Shown here in pieces: positions 45,495-54,179 of a stretch of 64,000 bases of DNA; the stretch's first letter is position 1; the number at the start of each line of letters is the position of its first letter. The translations under genes and the position numbers were made by a program. The notes below the pieces were generated by a model. That model saw only the letters and a list, made by a program, of their open reading frames with translations. It was not told the origin of the DNA and did no database searches. Where the stretch lies: assembly GCA_963747735.1 (NCBI GenBank), contig CAVVGE010000025.1:44019-108018 (forward strand). The letters run 5' to 3'. The DNA comes from AP-15 sp963747735. Its GTDB lineage: Bacteria > Pseudomonadota > Alphaproteobacteria > ATCC43930 > CGMCC-115725.

Positions 45495-46523
45495 TTATTG
45501 CCAGGCGATGCGCGGCGCCTGGCCGAGCTTGGCGGGCCCGAGAAACATCCGGCCGTTCTCGATCGTGAACGAGGTTCTGATCTGCGGCCGGCCGTCGGGA
45601 CCGGCCTTGGCCAGCATTGCCAACGCCAGCCGCGCCAGCCCGGCATCGCGGGCATGCAGGGTCCCGGCCCGGACCAGCGCCGCAAGGATCCGGTCATAGC
45701 CTTCGATGGTGCCGGAAAACCCGCCGATCGGCTGCAAATCCTGGTCGAGCGCGATGGTGCCGGTAGCGTTGGCGCCGACCCCGCCCCATTCTAGATGCAG
45801 GCGGTCGAGCTCGATGGTGCCGCCGGCATCGCGCCAGGCCGAGACCGCTGGAACGATGTCCCCGCTTGGCAAGGCGCCCTTGACGGTCACGCCAAAGGCC
45901 AGCTCGTCGACAGCGTCGCCAAAGATGCCGGCGGCTGCCGGCAATTGCAGGCGATGCAGGACGAGAGCCAGCCCGAGGCTCGGGTCGGTATGCCCCTGCG
46001 GCGGATTTGGCGGCAGCACGATCCAGGCGTCGGCCGCCGCGGCCTGCACGCGGACCCCGGAATCGACGCTCGGCTGTTGCAGCCTCAGCCAAAATCGGGC
46101 GCCTGCCCGCCGGTCGAGCGCCACTGACCCGTCCGCCGTTTGGGCGGCGAGCCGCAGCTCGGGACGGGCGCCGCTTCCGGGCAGCGCGCCCGACAGCCCC
46201 TCGCGCGCCGTGAGCCGCCAGACGGACAAATCCCAGGGGCGGGCATCGCCGGAGAGTGCCGGTATGCGCAGCTCGGGCGCCGGGGTCAGCGCCCCGTCGC
46301 GCAGCGCCGCAGCGTCGAGCGAGACGCGAAAGGCGAGCGGAAAGCCGCCGACCCGCAGGTTGCGCCACGACACCTCGATCGCGCCGGGGCGGGCCGATTG
46401 CGCCCATGCGGCGAGGCCGTCCTTGATCCGCTGCGCGGCGATCAGCCAATAGGCGGAATAGCCTCCGAGCAGCACCAGCAACAACACAAAAGCGGCGAGG
46501 CAGAGAACCGTCGCACGGCGCAT
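45495..46523 (-). CDS. DUF2125 domain-containing protein
   Basis: 342 residues. One N-terminal membrane anchor (CLAAFVLLLVLLGGYSAYWL), then a long beta-rich region typical of DUF2125 (ISWRNLRVGGFPLAFRVSLD-like, ALDQDLQPIGGFSGTIEGYD, FTIENGRMFLGPAKLGQAPR). The dyad with tyrA/hisC is seen in other Rhodospirillales. AsmA-like envelope role is possible but unproven. ATG at 46523 opens at the anchor; earlier starts add a polar leader. Confidence 0.85.
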   Translation of the reverse strand: MRRATVLCLAAFVLLLVLLGGYSAYWLIAAQRIKDGLAAWAQSARPGAIEVSWRNLRVGGFPLAFRVSLDAAALRDGALTPAPELRIPALSGDARPWDLSVWRLTAREGLSGALPGSGARPELRLAAQTADGSVALDRRAGARFWLRLQQPSVDSGVRVQAAAADAWIVLPPNPPQGHTDPSLGLALVLHRLQLPAAAGIFGDAVDELAFGVTVKGALPSGDIVPAVSAWRDAGGTIELDRLHLEWGGVGANATGTIALDQDLQPIGGFSGTIEGYDRILAALVRAGTLHARDAGLARLALAMLAKAGPDGRPQIRTSFTIENGRMFLGPAKLGQAPRIAWQ

Positions 46524-46631
46524 CGCGGCGTTATAGCGGGCGAATGCGCCGCCCGCCAGCACGCGGTCGACGCCGTTTCGGGCTTGACCATCGCCATGCG
46601 TTGTAACAGACTGCACAAGAATTTCGCTTAT

Positions 46632-47273
46632 ATGGAGAATTTTAACCAGATGATTTTCTACCCGGAAGAACGGATTGCCATATTCATCGACGGTGCCAAT
46701 CTCTATTCGGCAGCGCGCGGCTTGGCATTCGACATCGACTACAAACGGTTGCTCGATTTGTTCAGCACCAAGGGGCGGCTGATCAGGGCGTTTTACTATA
46801 CAGCCTTGGTCGAAGACCAGGAATATTCACCGCTTCGGCCGCTGGTCGATTGGCTCGACTACAACGGCTATGCGATGGTGACCAAGCCGACCAAGGAATT
46901 CACCGACGCGATAGGGCGCCGCCGGATCAAGGGCAACATGGACATCGAGCTGGCGATCGACATGCTCGAAATGGCGCAATTTATCGACCACGCGGTGCTG
47001 TTCTCGGGCGATGGCGATTTCCGGCGGCTGGTCGAGGCGGTCCAGCGCCGCGGCGTGCGGGTCTCGGTGGTATCGACGATCCGCTCGTCGCCGCCGATGG
47101 TGTCGGACGACCTGCGGCGGCAAGCCGACAATTTCATCGAGCTGCAGGACCTTGCCCCCAGCATCATGCGCAACCACCATCCGCGCGACGAAATCCACCA
47201 TCCGCGCGACGAAATCCCCCGGCCGCGCGAAGAAATCCACCGGCCGCGCACCGAGCCCGACGAAGAGGAGTGA
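46632..47273 (+). CDS. NYN domain protein (LabA/DUF88 family)
   Basis: 213 residues. PIN-like NYN fold: IAIFIDGANLYSAARGLAFD with the first Asp, KGNMDIELAIDMLEMAQFID with metal-binding Asp, and VLFSGDGDFRRLVEAVQRRG with Asp cluster; this is a predicted RNase. A second Met at 46650 (MIFYPEERIAIF) is an alternative start. The C-terminal 40 residues are built from 21-bp tandem repeats (HHPRDEI units) and end in an acidic tail. Translationally coupled to the glycosylase gene downstream (GTGA overlap). Confidence 0.88.
   Translation: MENFNQMIFYPEERIAIFIDGANLYSAARGLAFDIDYKRLLDLFSTKGRLIRAFYYTALVEDQEYSPLRPLVDWLDYNGYAMVTKPTKEFTDAIGRRRIKGNMDIELAIDMLEMAQFIDHAVLFSGDGDFRRLVEAVQRRGVRVSVVSTIRSSPPMVSDDLRRQADNFIELQDLAPSIMRNHHPRDEIHHPRDEIPRPREEIHRPRTEPDEEE
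47175..47258 (+). repeat. 21-bp tandem repeats encoding the NYN protein tail
   Basis: Four units at 47175-47195, 47196-47216 (identical), 47217-47237 and 47238-47258 (diverged). They encode HHPRDEI, HHPRDEI, PRPREEI and HRPRTEP. Confidence 0.9.
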
Positions 47274-47920
47274 GCGCGCCGCCATCGGCGGCGTTGCCGT
47301 CGCGCGATTGCCCGCTCTGCCCGCGCCTCGCCGCGTTCCGGGAGACCCAGCGCGCGGCCCACGCCGATTGGTTCAATGCGCCGGTGCCGCCGTTTGGCGA
47401 TGCCGGCGCCGAGTTGCTGATCGTCGGTCTGGCGCCGGGGATGCGCGGCGCCAACCGAACCGGGCGCCCATTCACCGGCGACCATGCCGGCACCCTATTG
47501 TACGCGGTATTGCGCAAGCTCGGCCTCGCCGAGGGGGATTACGATGCCCGGCCCGACGACGGCTTGGAGCTGCGCCGGGCGCGCATCACCAATGCGGTGC
47601 GCTGCCTGCCGCCGCAGAACAAGCCCGAGCCGCGCGAGATTGCCCAGTGCCGCGGCTTTCTCGCCGCCGAGATCGCCCAGATGCGGCGTTTGCGCGCGAT
47701 CCTCGCGCTCGGGTCGATCGCCCATAATGCCGTGCTCGGCGCGCTCGGCCTGCGGCGCGCCCTGCTGCCGTTCGCGCATGGTGCGGTCCACACCCTGCCC
47801 GACGGCAAATGGCTGGCCGACAGCTATCATTGCTCGCGTCTCAACACGAATACCGGCCGGCTGACCCCGGCGATGTTCGAGGCGGTGTTCGCCGCGCTGC
47901 TCGCTCTGCTCGATCGCTGA
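47270..47920 (+). CDS. Uracil-DNA glycosylase, family 5 (UdgB-like)
   Basis: 216-residue base-excision repair enzyme. Motif 1 is LAPGMRGANRTGRPFTGD, characteristic of family 5. Motif 2 is HCSRLNTNTGRLT, where HPSRQNTNTGRLT is usual. Four cysteines in the pattern C-x2-C near the N-terminus (DCPLCPRL) plus two later (VRCLP, AQCRGF) fit the iron-sulfur cluster. GTG start overlaps the NYN stop. Replacement of the Pro after the motif 2 His by Cys is unusual. Confidence 0.9.
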   Translation: MSAPPSAALPSRDCPLCPRLAAFRETQRAAHADWFNAPVPPFGDAGAELLIVGLAPGMRGANRTGRPFTGDHAGTLLYAVLRKLGLAEGDYDARPDDGLELRRARITNAVRCLPPQNKPEPREIAQCRGFLAAEIAQMRRLRAILALGSIAHNAVLGALGLRRALLPFAHGAVHTLPDGKWLADSYHCSRLNTNTGRLTPAMFEAVFAALLALLDR

Positions 47921-47995
47921 GCGCATCGATCGAAGGGCAGCGCGGCGGCCGACTTGCATCCGGCGCATAGCTGGCCAGCGGCTGTCGAACTGACT

Positions 47996-48051
47996 TTGCG
48001 ATTGATTCGCAAGCTGCAGGCCCGGATATTGCGATCGGTTCGCATTCGCAA
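47996..48051 (+). promoter_or_regulatory. Two Fur-type boxes upstream of the iron-uptake operon
   Basis: Box 1 at 47996-48012 is the palindrome TTGCGA-N5-TCGCAA (TTGCGATTGATTCGCAA). Box 2 begins at 48029 (TTGCGA-N5-TCGCAT) and runs into a further TTCGCAA at 48045-48051. The two start 33 bp apart, about three helical turns. The sequence matches the shape of alphaproteobacterial Fur/Irr-type operators, and the downstream genes encode a cupredoxin and an FTR1 iron permease, so iron-responsive repression is the likely role. Confidence 0.65.
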
Positions 48052-48082
48052 TCACCTTCGCAACCGGGGCCAGGATCGATCC

Positions 48083-48412
48083 ATGCGCGGTGTCAACAGC
48101 CTTGCCTCGCTGCTCGCCTTTGTCGCCGTCGCGGCCCCGGCGTTCGCCGACGATCCGAGCTTTTCGATCTCGCTGAAGAACCAGCAGTTTGTGCCGAGCG
48201 ATCTCACGATCCCGGCCGGGGTCAAGGTCAAGCTCGTCGTGCGCAACGACAACCCGACCGCCTCCGAATTCGAAAGCACCCAGCTGCACCGGGAAAAGGT
48301 GGTGGCGCCGGGTCGGGAGATCAGCGTGTTTGTCGGTCCGCTCGACCCGGGGACCTATGAATTCTTCGACGATTTCCACCCGCAGACCCGCGGCCATTTG
48401 GTTGTCAAATAG
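48083..48412 (+). CDS. Cupredoxin domain protein, FTR1-associated
   Basis: 109 residues. A cleavable signal peptide (SLASLLAFVAVAAPAFA) precedes a cupredoxin-like domain: FVPSDLTIPAGVKVKLVVRN, FESTQLHREKVVAPGREISV, GTYEFFDDFHPQTRGHLVVK. His residues near the C-terminus replace the classical blue-copper ligand set, as in EfeO/FtrB-type cupredoxins. It probably oxidises or delivers iron to the adjacent FTR1 permease in the periplasm. ATG at 48083 lies after the Fur-type boxes. Confidence 0.82.
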   Translation: MRGVNSLASLLAFVAVAAPAFADDPSFSISLKNQQFVPSDLTIPAGVKVKLVVRNDNPTASEFESTQLHREKVVAPGREISVFVGPLDPGTYEFFDDFHPQTRGHLVVK

Positions 48413-48423
48413 CGGGCCGGAAA

Positions 48424-49269
48424 ATGTTGGCGACTGCGATCATCGTCTTTCGCGAAGTCCTTGAGGCGGGGCTGGTCGTCGGCATCGTGCTGGCGGCGAG
48501 CCGCGGCGTGCCGCGCCGGGGCTCGTGGGTGACGGGCGGGGTTGCCGCCGGGGTGCTGGGCGCCGCGATCGTCGCTGCGGGCGCCGGCGCGATCGCCTCG
48601 GCGATCAACGGGATCGGACAGGAATTGTTCAACGCCGCGATCCTGTTCACCGCGGTGGCCATGCTGGGCTGGCACAATATCTGGATGAACCGGCATGGGC
48701 GCGAGCTGGCCGGGTCGGCCGCCAGCCTCGGCCGGGCGGTGCAGGGCGGCGACCGGCCGCCTTACGCGCTGGCGGTCGTTGTGGCGATCGCGGTGCTGCG
48801 CGAAGGCTCGGAAGTCGTGCTCTTTCTTTATGGCATCGCGATCGGCTCGGGGATCGGCGGCGGCAGCATGCTGCTGGGCGGCATCCTCGGCCTCCTCGGC
48901 GGCGCCGCGGTCGGCGCGGTGATTTATCTCGGTCTGCTCGCGGTCCCTTTAAAGCGGCTCTTCACGGTCACCAGCTGGCTGATCCTGCTGCTCGCCGCCG
49001 GCATGGCCTCGCAGGGGGCCGCGTTTCTCGCGCAGGCGAACTTGCTGCCGTCGCTCGGCAACGATTTGTGGAACACCTCCTCGATCGTCGGCGACAGCAG
49101 CATGCTCGGTGTGCTGCTGCATGTGCTGATCGGCTATTCGGCGCAGCCCGCCGGGATCCAGGTGGTGTTCTACCTCGCCACGGTCCTCGTCATCGGCACG
49201 CTGATGCGGGTGCTCGGCAGCGGGCGGACCCCACGGTCCGGCCGCACCGTAACAGCCGCCACGCTTTGA
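48424..49269 (+). CDS. FTR1 family iron permease
   Basis: 281 residues with seven membrane segments. Both iron-binding REXXE motifs are present: FREVLEAG near residue 9 and LREGSEVV near residue 125. This is the permease of EfeU/FtrC-type ferrous (after oxidation, ferric) iron import. Begins 11 bases after the cupredoxin stop, so co-transcribed. No EfeB peroxidase or FtrD ferredoxin lies nearby. Confidence 0.92.
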   Translation: MLATAIIVFREVLEAGLVVGIVLAASRGVPRRGSWVTGGVAAGVLGAAIVAAGAGAIASAINGIGQELFNAAILFTAVAMLGWHNIWMNRHGRELAGSAASLGRAVQGGDRPPYALAVVVAIAVLREGSEVVLFLYGIAIGSGIGGGSMLLGGILGLLGGAAVGAVIYLGLLAVPLKRLFTVTSWLILLLAAGMASQGAAFLAQANLLPSLGNDLWNTSSIVGDSSMLGVLLHVLIGYSAQPAGIQVVFYLATVLVIGTLMRVLGSGRTPRSGRTVTAATL

Positions 49270-49336
49270 TCTGACCCTCCTCGCAGAGCAGCAGCGCGTC
49301 TCGCTTCCTGGCCCCATCGTCGAATTGGAGTTGCGA

Positions 49337-50104
49337 ATGCGGCGCGTTAGCACGGCAGCCGGCATCCGCGCCTTGGCGGGCGCCGCATTGCTGGCGGCAA
49401 CCGCGATGCCGGCCGCGGCCGATTTCAAGGTGCAGATGCCCGATGCCGAGACCGGCGAGGTCTCGATCGAGCCGCTGGGCGATATCGGCCACGACCCGCT
49501 AGCCGCCCACAGCGGCGAGCTCTCCTCGACCCAGGAGCTCGAATACGGCGTCAACGGCTTTTGGCGCACCGAGCTCGAGCTCGAGCAGGAGCGGGATGCC
49601 GGCCCCGGACAGTCGATCCACTTTAGCCAGGTGACGTGGGAGAACATTCTCCAATTCACCGAGCGCGGTGAACATTGGGTGGACAGCGGCTTCTTTTTCG
49701 AATTCGGCAAGTCGACATTAGCCGATACACCCAACGAGGTGACGTTCGGACCGATCTTTCGCAAGGAGGTGTTTCACACGATCAATACCGTCAATCTGTT
49801 TATGCAAAAGGATATCGGCGCCTATGCCTCGGGCCGCCCCGCCTTTCTTTACGCCTGGGAGACGCGCATCGCCCTCGGCACCCCGATCGAGCCCGGCTTT
49901 CAAGCCTATGGCCAGCCCAGCAGCTTTGAGGGGTTCAATTCCGGCTGGCCGCAGGACAACCGCATCGGCCCGCAGCTCTTCGGCACGATCCACAATCTCG
50001 GGCCCGGCACGCTCAACTGGAACGCCGGCGTTCTGTTTGGGGTTCGGCCAGCGGCGCCACTGGCAACATGGCGCTGGCAGGCGGAGTACGAGATCCATTT
50101 CTGA
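49337..50104 (+). CDS. Outer-membrane beta-barrel-like hypothetical protein
   Basis: 255 residues. Signal peptide (LAGAALLAATAMPAAA), then a beta-rich protein with aromatic-alternating strands (FFFEFGKSTL, AFLYAWETRIALG, LNWNAGVLFGVRPA) ending in an aromatic (YEIHF), which fits an outer-membrane barrel. Position behind cupredoxin and FTR1 suggests a role in iron entry across the outer membrane. ATG at 49337 is chosen over 49325. Confidence 0.65.
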   Translation: MRRVSTAAGIRALAGAALLAATAMPAAADFKVQMPDAETGEVSIEPLGDIGHDPLAAHSGELSSTQELEYGVNGFWRTELELEQERDAGPGQSIHFSQVTWENILQFTERGEHWVDSGFFFEFGKSTLADTPNEVTFGPIFRKEVFHTINTVNLFMQKDIGAYASGRPAFLYAWETRIALGTPIEPGFQAYGQPSSFEGFNSGWPQDNRIGPQLFGTIHNLGPGTLNWNAGVLFGVRPAAPLATWRWQAEYEIHF

Positions 50105-50261
50105 CCGGGCCGCTTCTGACCGAGTCGCGGCAAGGCGGCCGGCCCGAGCCGACACAAAGCGGCGCGGCCCGCTCCGCTCCAGGATTTCCAGGGTCGCCCA
50201 GGATTTCCAGGGTCGGGGCGAGCCGGCTGGCAGTCGGCCGGGCAGTCGCAAAAAAACGCAG

Positions 50262-50870
50262 CTAATGCAGCGGCGAGCACGAGGCCGGGACGACCAGCAT
50301 GTTCTCCTGCTTGACAAACATGCCGCGGGTGGCCGGCGGCCAATTGCCGTCCTTGCGCAACTCGTCGCGGATGCGGGCGCGCTCGTTGGCGTCCTTGTAG
50401 GCCCAGATGTGGATCCACTGGTTCAGCGGCCCGAGCTCGGTATGGCCGGCAGCCGCCAGCGGCGACAGCTTGACCCGGCCGGGCATGCGCTCGGCCCAGC
50501 GCTCGACCACTTGGCCCGCGACCCCCGGCTGCATCGTATAGGTCCGAATTTCGTAAAGGTTGCCGTGCTGGCGCGGTGTGAACGGCGGGCAGAACGGTGC
50601 GGCGACAAAGATCTTGCTCTCCATCTCGACGATGAATTCCTGGATCTTCGGCGGCCAGTTCGCGATCGGCTGCGAGCGCACCCGGCTGCGATGCTGCAGA
50701 TCGTCATAGGGCCAGATGTGGATGATGTGGTTGAGCGGGCCGACTTCGGTGTGAAAGAGGGCGCCGAGCGGCGACACCTTGGTGCGTTCGCCGAGCGCCT
50801 CGCCGAACCGCTTTTCGACTTCCGGCACCGATCCCGGCTGCAAGCGGTAGGTGCGCATCTCGAAGATCAT
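50262..50870 (-). CDS. NIPSNAP family protein, two tandem domains
   Basis: 202 residues made of two NIPSNAP/ferredoxin-like halves: EMRTYRLQPGSVPEVEKRFG, GPLNHIIHIWPYDDLQHRSR and then YEIRTYTMQPGVAGQVVERW, GPLNQWIHIWAYKDANERAR. The repeated GPLN..IHIW pattern marks the internal duplication. Function of bacterial NIPSNAP proteins is unclear; heme or small-molecule binding has been suggested. Confidence 0.9.
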   Translation of the reverse strand: MIFEMRTYRLQPGSVPEVEKRFGEALGERTKVSPLGALFHTEVGPLNHIIHIWPYDDLQHRSRVRSQPIANWPPKIQEFIVEMESKIFVAAPFCPPFTPRQHGNLYEIRTYTMQPGVAGQVVERWAERMPGRVKLSPLAAAGHTELGPLNQWIHIWAYKDANERARIRDELRKDGNWPPATRGMFVKQENMLVVPASCSPLH

Positions 50871-50966
50871 CGACTTCTCTCCAATCAGAGTTCAGCGCCG
50901 GTCATTCTAGGAGTGACGCGAACCCTGTCAAACCCGGCGCTGGCCTCCTTCCGCGTCCCGGCCGCG

Positions 50967-51959
50967 TCAGGCGGATTTGCGCCGCCGCCGCAGCGCGCCG
51001 AGGCCGGCGAGCCCGACGGCGAGGATGGCGAGCGAAGCCGGCTCCGGCGTCGCGGTCGGCGTGGCGATAAAGCCGACTACGCTGTCCGTGGCATTGTCGG
51101 TAAAGAAGCCGACGATTTGGCCGCTGTCATTGACGCCGTTGATTGTCGTGCTCGCCGAATCCGGCGGGTCGAACGTCGAGAATATGCCGTTGATATCGAC
51201 ATAGCCGTGCTGCACACCCATCGCATCGGTTTCAAATCCGACGATCTCACCGTTGTCGTTGATCCCGAGCGCCTGGGTGAACGTCGAGCCAAACGGGTCG
51301 ATGTTTGTGATCACGCCGCTCTTGTCGAGAAAGCCCGTCGAAGTGGCTGCCGTCGGCATATAAAACCCGACGACACTATGTGCATCATTGACCCCGGTCG
51401 CCTGGCTGTTGGCATTCACCGGCAGCAGCGCATTGACGTTGGTGTAGCTGCCGCCGCTGAGCGAAAATGCTTGTTGGCCGGTCGCCCCGGTCGCATCGGA
51501 GAAGGACGAATATCCGGCAATCTCATTGCCGCTATGGTTTATTCCGAGCAGCTGGTTAAACACCGAGCCGGACTGATCGACAGTCTGAAACGCGCCGGCA
51601 ACGGGTTTGAAGAAGCCATGGGTGCTCCCGTCGGGGTTGACATAAAATCCAACCGTGTCGCCGCCGCCATCGATCCCGATTACCTGTGTGCCGGTCGCCC
51701 CCGGGAAATTCTCGCGGGTGAAGCTCGCGGGCGGCACCAGTTGAAACCCGTTGAACGTGTTGGCGTTGCCGTAGCCGACGACCGTGCCGGCGTTGTTGAT
51801 GCCGAGCGCCTGGGTGAAGGCAGGGTTCAGCGGATCGAAGATGTCCTGGATCGTATAGCCCGCCTGTGCCGGCTGGATGCCCCAGCCGAGCGCGATTGCG
51901 GCCAGCGCGCCGAGCCCCGCGACGGTCTGACGACCGCTATGCCGTGACAGAGAGTTCAT
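50967..51959 (-). CDS. PEP-CTERM sorting domain protein with HAF-type repeats
   Basis: 330 residues. An N-terminal signal peptide (GLGALAAIALGWGIQPAQAG) precedes six HAF-type repeats (ALGINNAGTVVGYG, VIGIDGGGDTVGFY, LLGINHSGNEIAGY, ATGVNDAHSVVGFY, ALGINDNGEIVGFE, INGVNDSGQIVGFF). The C-terminus is a PEP-CTERM anchor: PEPASLAILAVGLAGLGALR followed by RRRKSA. It is probably exported, cleaved by an exosortase and placed at the surface. No exosortase gene is in the window. Confidence 0.9.
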   Translation of the reverse strand: MNSLSRHSGRQTVAGLGALAAIALGWGIQPAQAGYTIQDIFDPLNPAFTQALGINNAGTVVGYGNANTFNGFQLVPPASFTRENFPGATGTQVIGIDGGGDTVGFYVNPDGSTHGFFKPVAGAFQTVDQSGSVFNQLLGINHSGNEIAGYSSFSDATGATGQQAFSLSGGSYTNVNALLPVNANSQATGVNDAHSVVGFYMPTAATSTGFLDKSGVITNIDPFGSTFTQALGINDNGEIVGFETDAMGVQHGYVDINGIFSTFDPPDSASTTINGVNDSGQIVGFFTDNATDSVVGFIATPTATPEPASLAILAVGLAGLGALRRRRKSA

Positions 51960-52435
51960 GATCGTCCTCGATCGAAGTTGGCATCGTTAAGGCTAACGCA
52001 AAGCTCGTGCCAGAGCTCTGAAGCACCGCCGGATTCGCTTGGTTTAAGACCTCCTTCGGCGGATTACGTCGAGCGACGCTCAAATAGTGTCGGAATTTCT
52101 TACAGGCATCGACTGGAAGTTAATGTAATCCACATGTAATATATGATTAATGACATATCGAATTCAGCGGGTTGAGCTTTTGCTGCAGGGCTTCCGAAGG
52201 ATGTAAAAAACACCGACACCCGGCCGCGGCGCATTGGGGACAGGGCAACGCCGGGCGAGCCGCGCAAAAATTCCATGATCGAAATCCGATGGATAGCGGG
52301 TCATGCCCAAGGACGGCCCGCGTGTCGGTAATTTTGACAATGGCTCCCGGCAAACACCAGAAATCATTCGTCATCATATTGCAATGTAACGCATTATAAC
52401 CAGGCAGCGGCGTGCTTCGCCGATGGCTGCCGCCT
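51960..52435. other. Intergenic, about 476 bp
   Basis: Upstream of the PEP-CTERM gene and downstream of the nucleoside hydrolase. The middle (about 52080-52170) is AT-rich and promoter-like for the leftward PEP-CTERM gene. No convincing gene or RNA structure seen. Confidence 0.4.
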
Positions 52436-53381
52436 TCAAGAAAGCCGGGCGAGACGCTCGGTCAACAAGCCGTAAACCCCGTCGGCATCGACCTCGGTCA
52501 AAAAGCTGGCGTTGGGCGCGCGGCCGGTGACGCCCCACCAATCGACGACGCTCATGCCCAGGGTGAGCGGGCTTTCGGTTTCGATCGCGACATTTATCGG
52601 TGCGGCCGCGGAACAGCGCCGGCTGCAGCAGATAGGCGATGACGCAGGGGTCGTGCAGCGCCATCGCGCGCTCGCCAAAGCGGTCGACGCGCGCTGTCTC
52701 GAACGACGTCAGCAACGTCGCGACCGCCGGCCCACAACGGTTGGGAAGCGCCTCGAGCGCAGCGATGCGCGGCCGCGTGCTGAGCACCCGATGGGTCACG
52801 TCGAGCGGCACGATCGTGATCGGCACGCCGCTCTCCAGCACCAGCCGCGCGGCATGCGGATCGACAAAGAAGTTGAACTCCGCGGCTGGCGTCACATTGC
52901 CGAGCTCGAACCCGGCCCCGCCCATGATCACCAATTCCCGGACCAGCCCGGCGATTTCCGGCGCCTTGACCAAGGCTACCGCGATGTCGGTCAGGGGCCC
53001 CAGCGCGCACAAGGTCACGCCGCCCTGTGGGGCGCGGCGGAGCGTCTCGATCAGGAAATCGACGCCGTGCTGCGGCCGCAGCGGCATGACCGGATCGGGC
53101 AAGTCGAGGCCCCCGAGCCCGGTATCTGCATGGATGTGCTCGGCCGCAGCCGGGCTCCGCAGCATCGGCCGCGCACAGCCGGCATGGACCGGAATGTCGG
53201 GGCGGCCCGCCAATTCGCAGATCCGGCGCGCATTCCGCCCGGTCACCGCTACCGGGAGATTCCCGGCGACCGCGACGATGCCGAGCACCTCCAGCTCCTC
53301 GGGCGATGCCAGCGCCAACAGCAAAGCGACCGCATCGTCGATGCCGGGATCGGTGTCGATGATGATCTTGCGTCCGGTCAT
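52436..53381 (-). pseudogene. Inosine-uridine preferring nucleoside hydrolase, one frameshift
   Basis: Ribonucleoside hydrolase: calcium-binding DTDPGIDDAVALLLALAS at the N-terminus, then LCALGPLTDIAVALVKAPEI, ELVIMGGAGFELGNVTPAAE, FNFFVDPHAARLVLESGVPI and HDPCVIAYLLQP. The frame is lost near 52600: the remaining family C-terminus (PINVAIETESPLTLGMSVVD, LTEVDADGVYGLLTERL) continues one base out of frame to a stop at 52436. One extra base accounts for it. ATG at 53381 overlaps the vapC stop, so it is co-transcribed with the toxin-antitoxin genes. Full length would be about 314 residues. Confidence 0.85.
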
Positions 53382-53815
53382 TGCGGCGCAAACGGGTTGA
53401 CGATTTCGACACCGAGCGGCTCGAAATGCCGCCGGTTCAACGTAATCACAGGAAGCTCTCGTGCCTTGGCAATCGCGGCAATCGCGACATCGGCAAAGCC
53501 CGGATGACGGCCCGTGGCTTCGGCGGCGTCACCGAGAGCGCCCGCGATTCTGGCCGCGGCGAGATCAAAAGACAGAATTCGGTCCGCGTAAACCGCCATG
53601 ACGCGCTCGAACCACGCACGCAGAGCGCCCGCCCGACGCGTGGCGCCGGTGCGAAAAAGCTTTGCAATGCCGGTCTCGATCTCGACGGCCGTGATGACGG
53701 AAAGGTAGAGCCGATCGGCACGATTATCGAACCAGCCCGCCGCAGCAGGCGGGATAGTATGCCGGCCAGGCGCAAAGGCGCTCAATGCATCGGTGTCGAG
53801 CAGCCAGCCGGTCAA
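53378..53815 (-). CDS. vapC: PIN-domain toxin VapC
   Basis: 145-residue type II toxin ribonuclease. PIN acidic residues: WLLDTDALSAF, LYLSVITAVEIETGIAKL, ILSFDLAAARIAGAL, HPGFADVAIAAIAKARELPV. It begins at a TTG overlapping the vapB stop and ends overlapping the nucleoside hydrolase ATG, so the three genes form one tight unit. Confidence 0.88.
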   Translation of the reverse strand: MTGWLLDTDALSAFAPGRHTIPPAAAGWFDNRADRLYLSVITAVEIETGIAKLFRTGATRRAGALRAWFERVMAVYADRILSFDLAAARIAGALGDAAEATGRHPGFADVAIAAIAKARELPVITLNRRHFEPLGVEIVNPFAPQ

Positions 53816-54054
53816 AGATCAATCTGCCGCATGGGTGTCTGGTCGCGCTCGACCTCGATCGCGCATGGAATCTGCCTCAGCAGCTCGGCAAAGCTCGGCC
53901 GGGCGGTCGGATACAATCGGCGTGCGTCCGCCAGCGGCACGACGACCGCGGCCGGCCGGCCGTTTTTGGTGATCGTCGTCGCTTCGCCGCGCTCGGCCGC
54001 CTCGACCACGGCGGACAACGTCGCTTTGGCCTCGCGCAGGCCCAGCATTTTCAT
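53812..54054 (-). CDS. vapB: Phd/YefM-type antitoxin VapB
   Basis: 80 residues with the Phd/YefM pattern: LREAKATLSAVVEAAERGEA, TTITKNGRPAAVVVPLADAR, then a toxin-binding tail. DNA-binding N-terminus and tight overlap with vapC support an autoregulated pair. ATG at 54054 with GGGAGG upstream; a second Met two codons later is possible. Confidence 0.85.
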   Translation of the reverse strand: MKMLGLREAKATLSAVVEAAERGEATTITKNGRPAAVVVPLADARRLYPTARPSFAELLRQIPCAIEVERDQTPMRQIDL

Positions 54055-54068
54055 AGCAGCCTCCCGTT

Positions 54069-54088
54069 GTGACTACATGTGGTCACAT
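54069..54088 (-). promoter_or_regulatory. Operator palindrome upstream of vapB
   Basis: TGTGAC-N8-GTCACA with a central CATG, 14 bases upstream of the vapB ATG; 18 of 20 positions are palindromic. Position over the likely promoter matches antitoxin autorepression. Confidence 0.6.
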
Positions 54089-54179
54089 AGGGCACCCCGG
54101 AAAAAGCTGCAAGGTGCCGGAACGTCATCGCGCAGCCGAACCGGCCTTTGGCGTTCGAGCCGGCGGCATCGCGCCGCCA

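Noticed and set aside
52147..52399. Small open frames on both strands between the PEP-CTERM and nucleoside hydrolase genes
   Set aside because: No ribosome-binding sites, Cys/His/Arg-rich random composition and mutual overlap.
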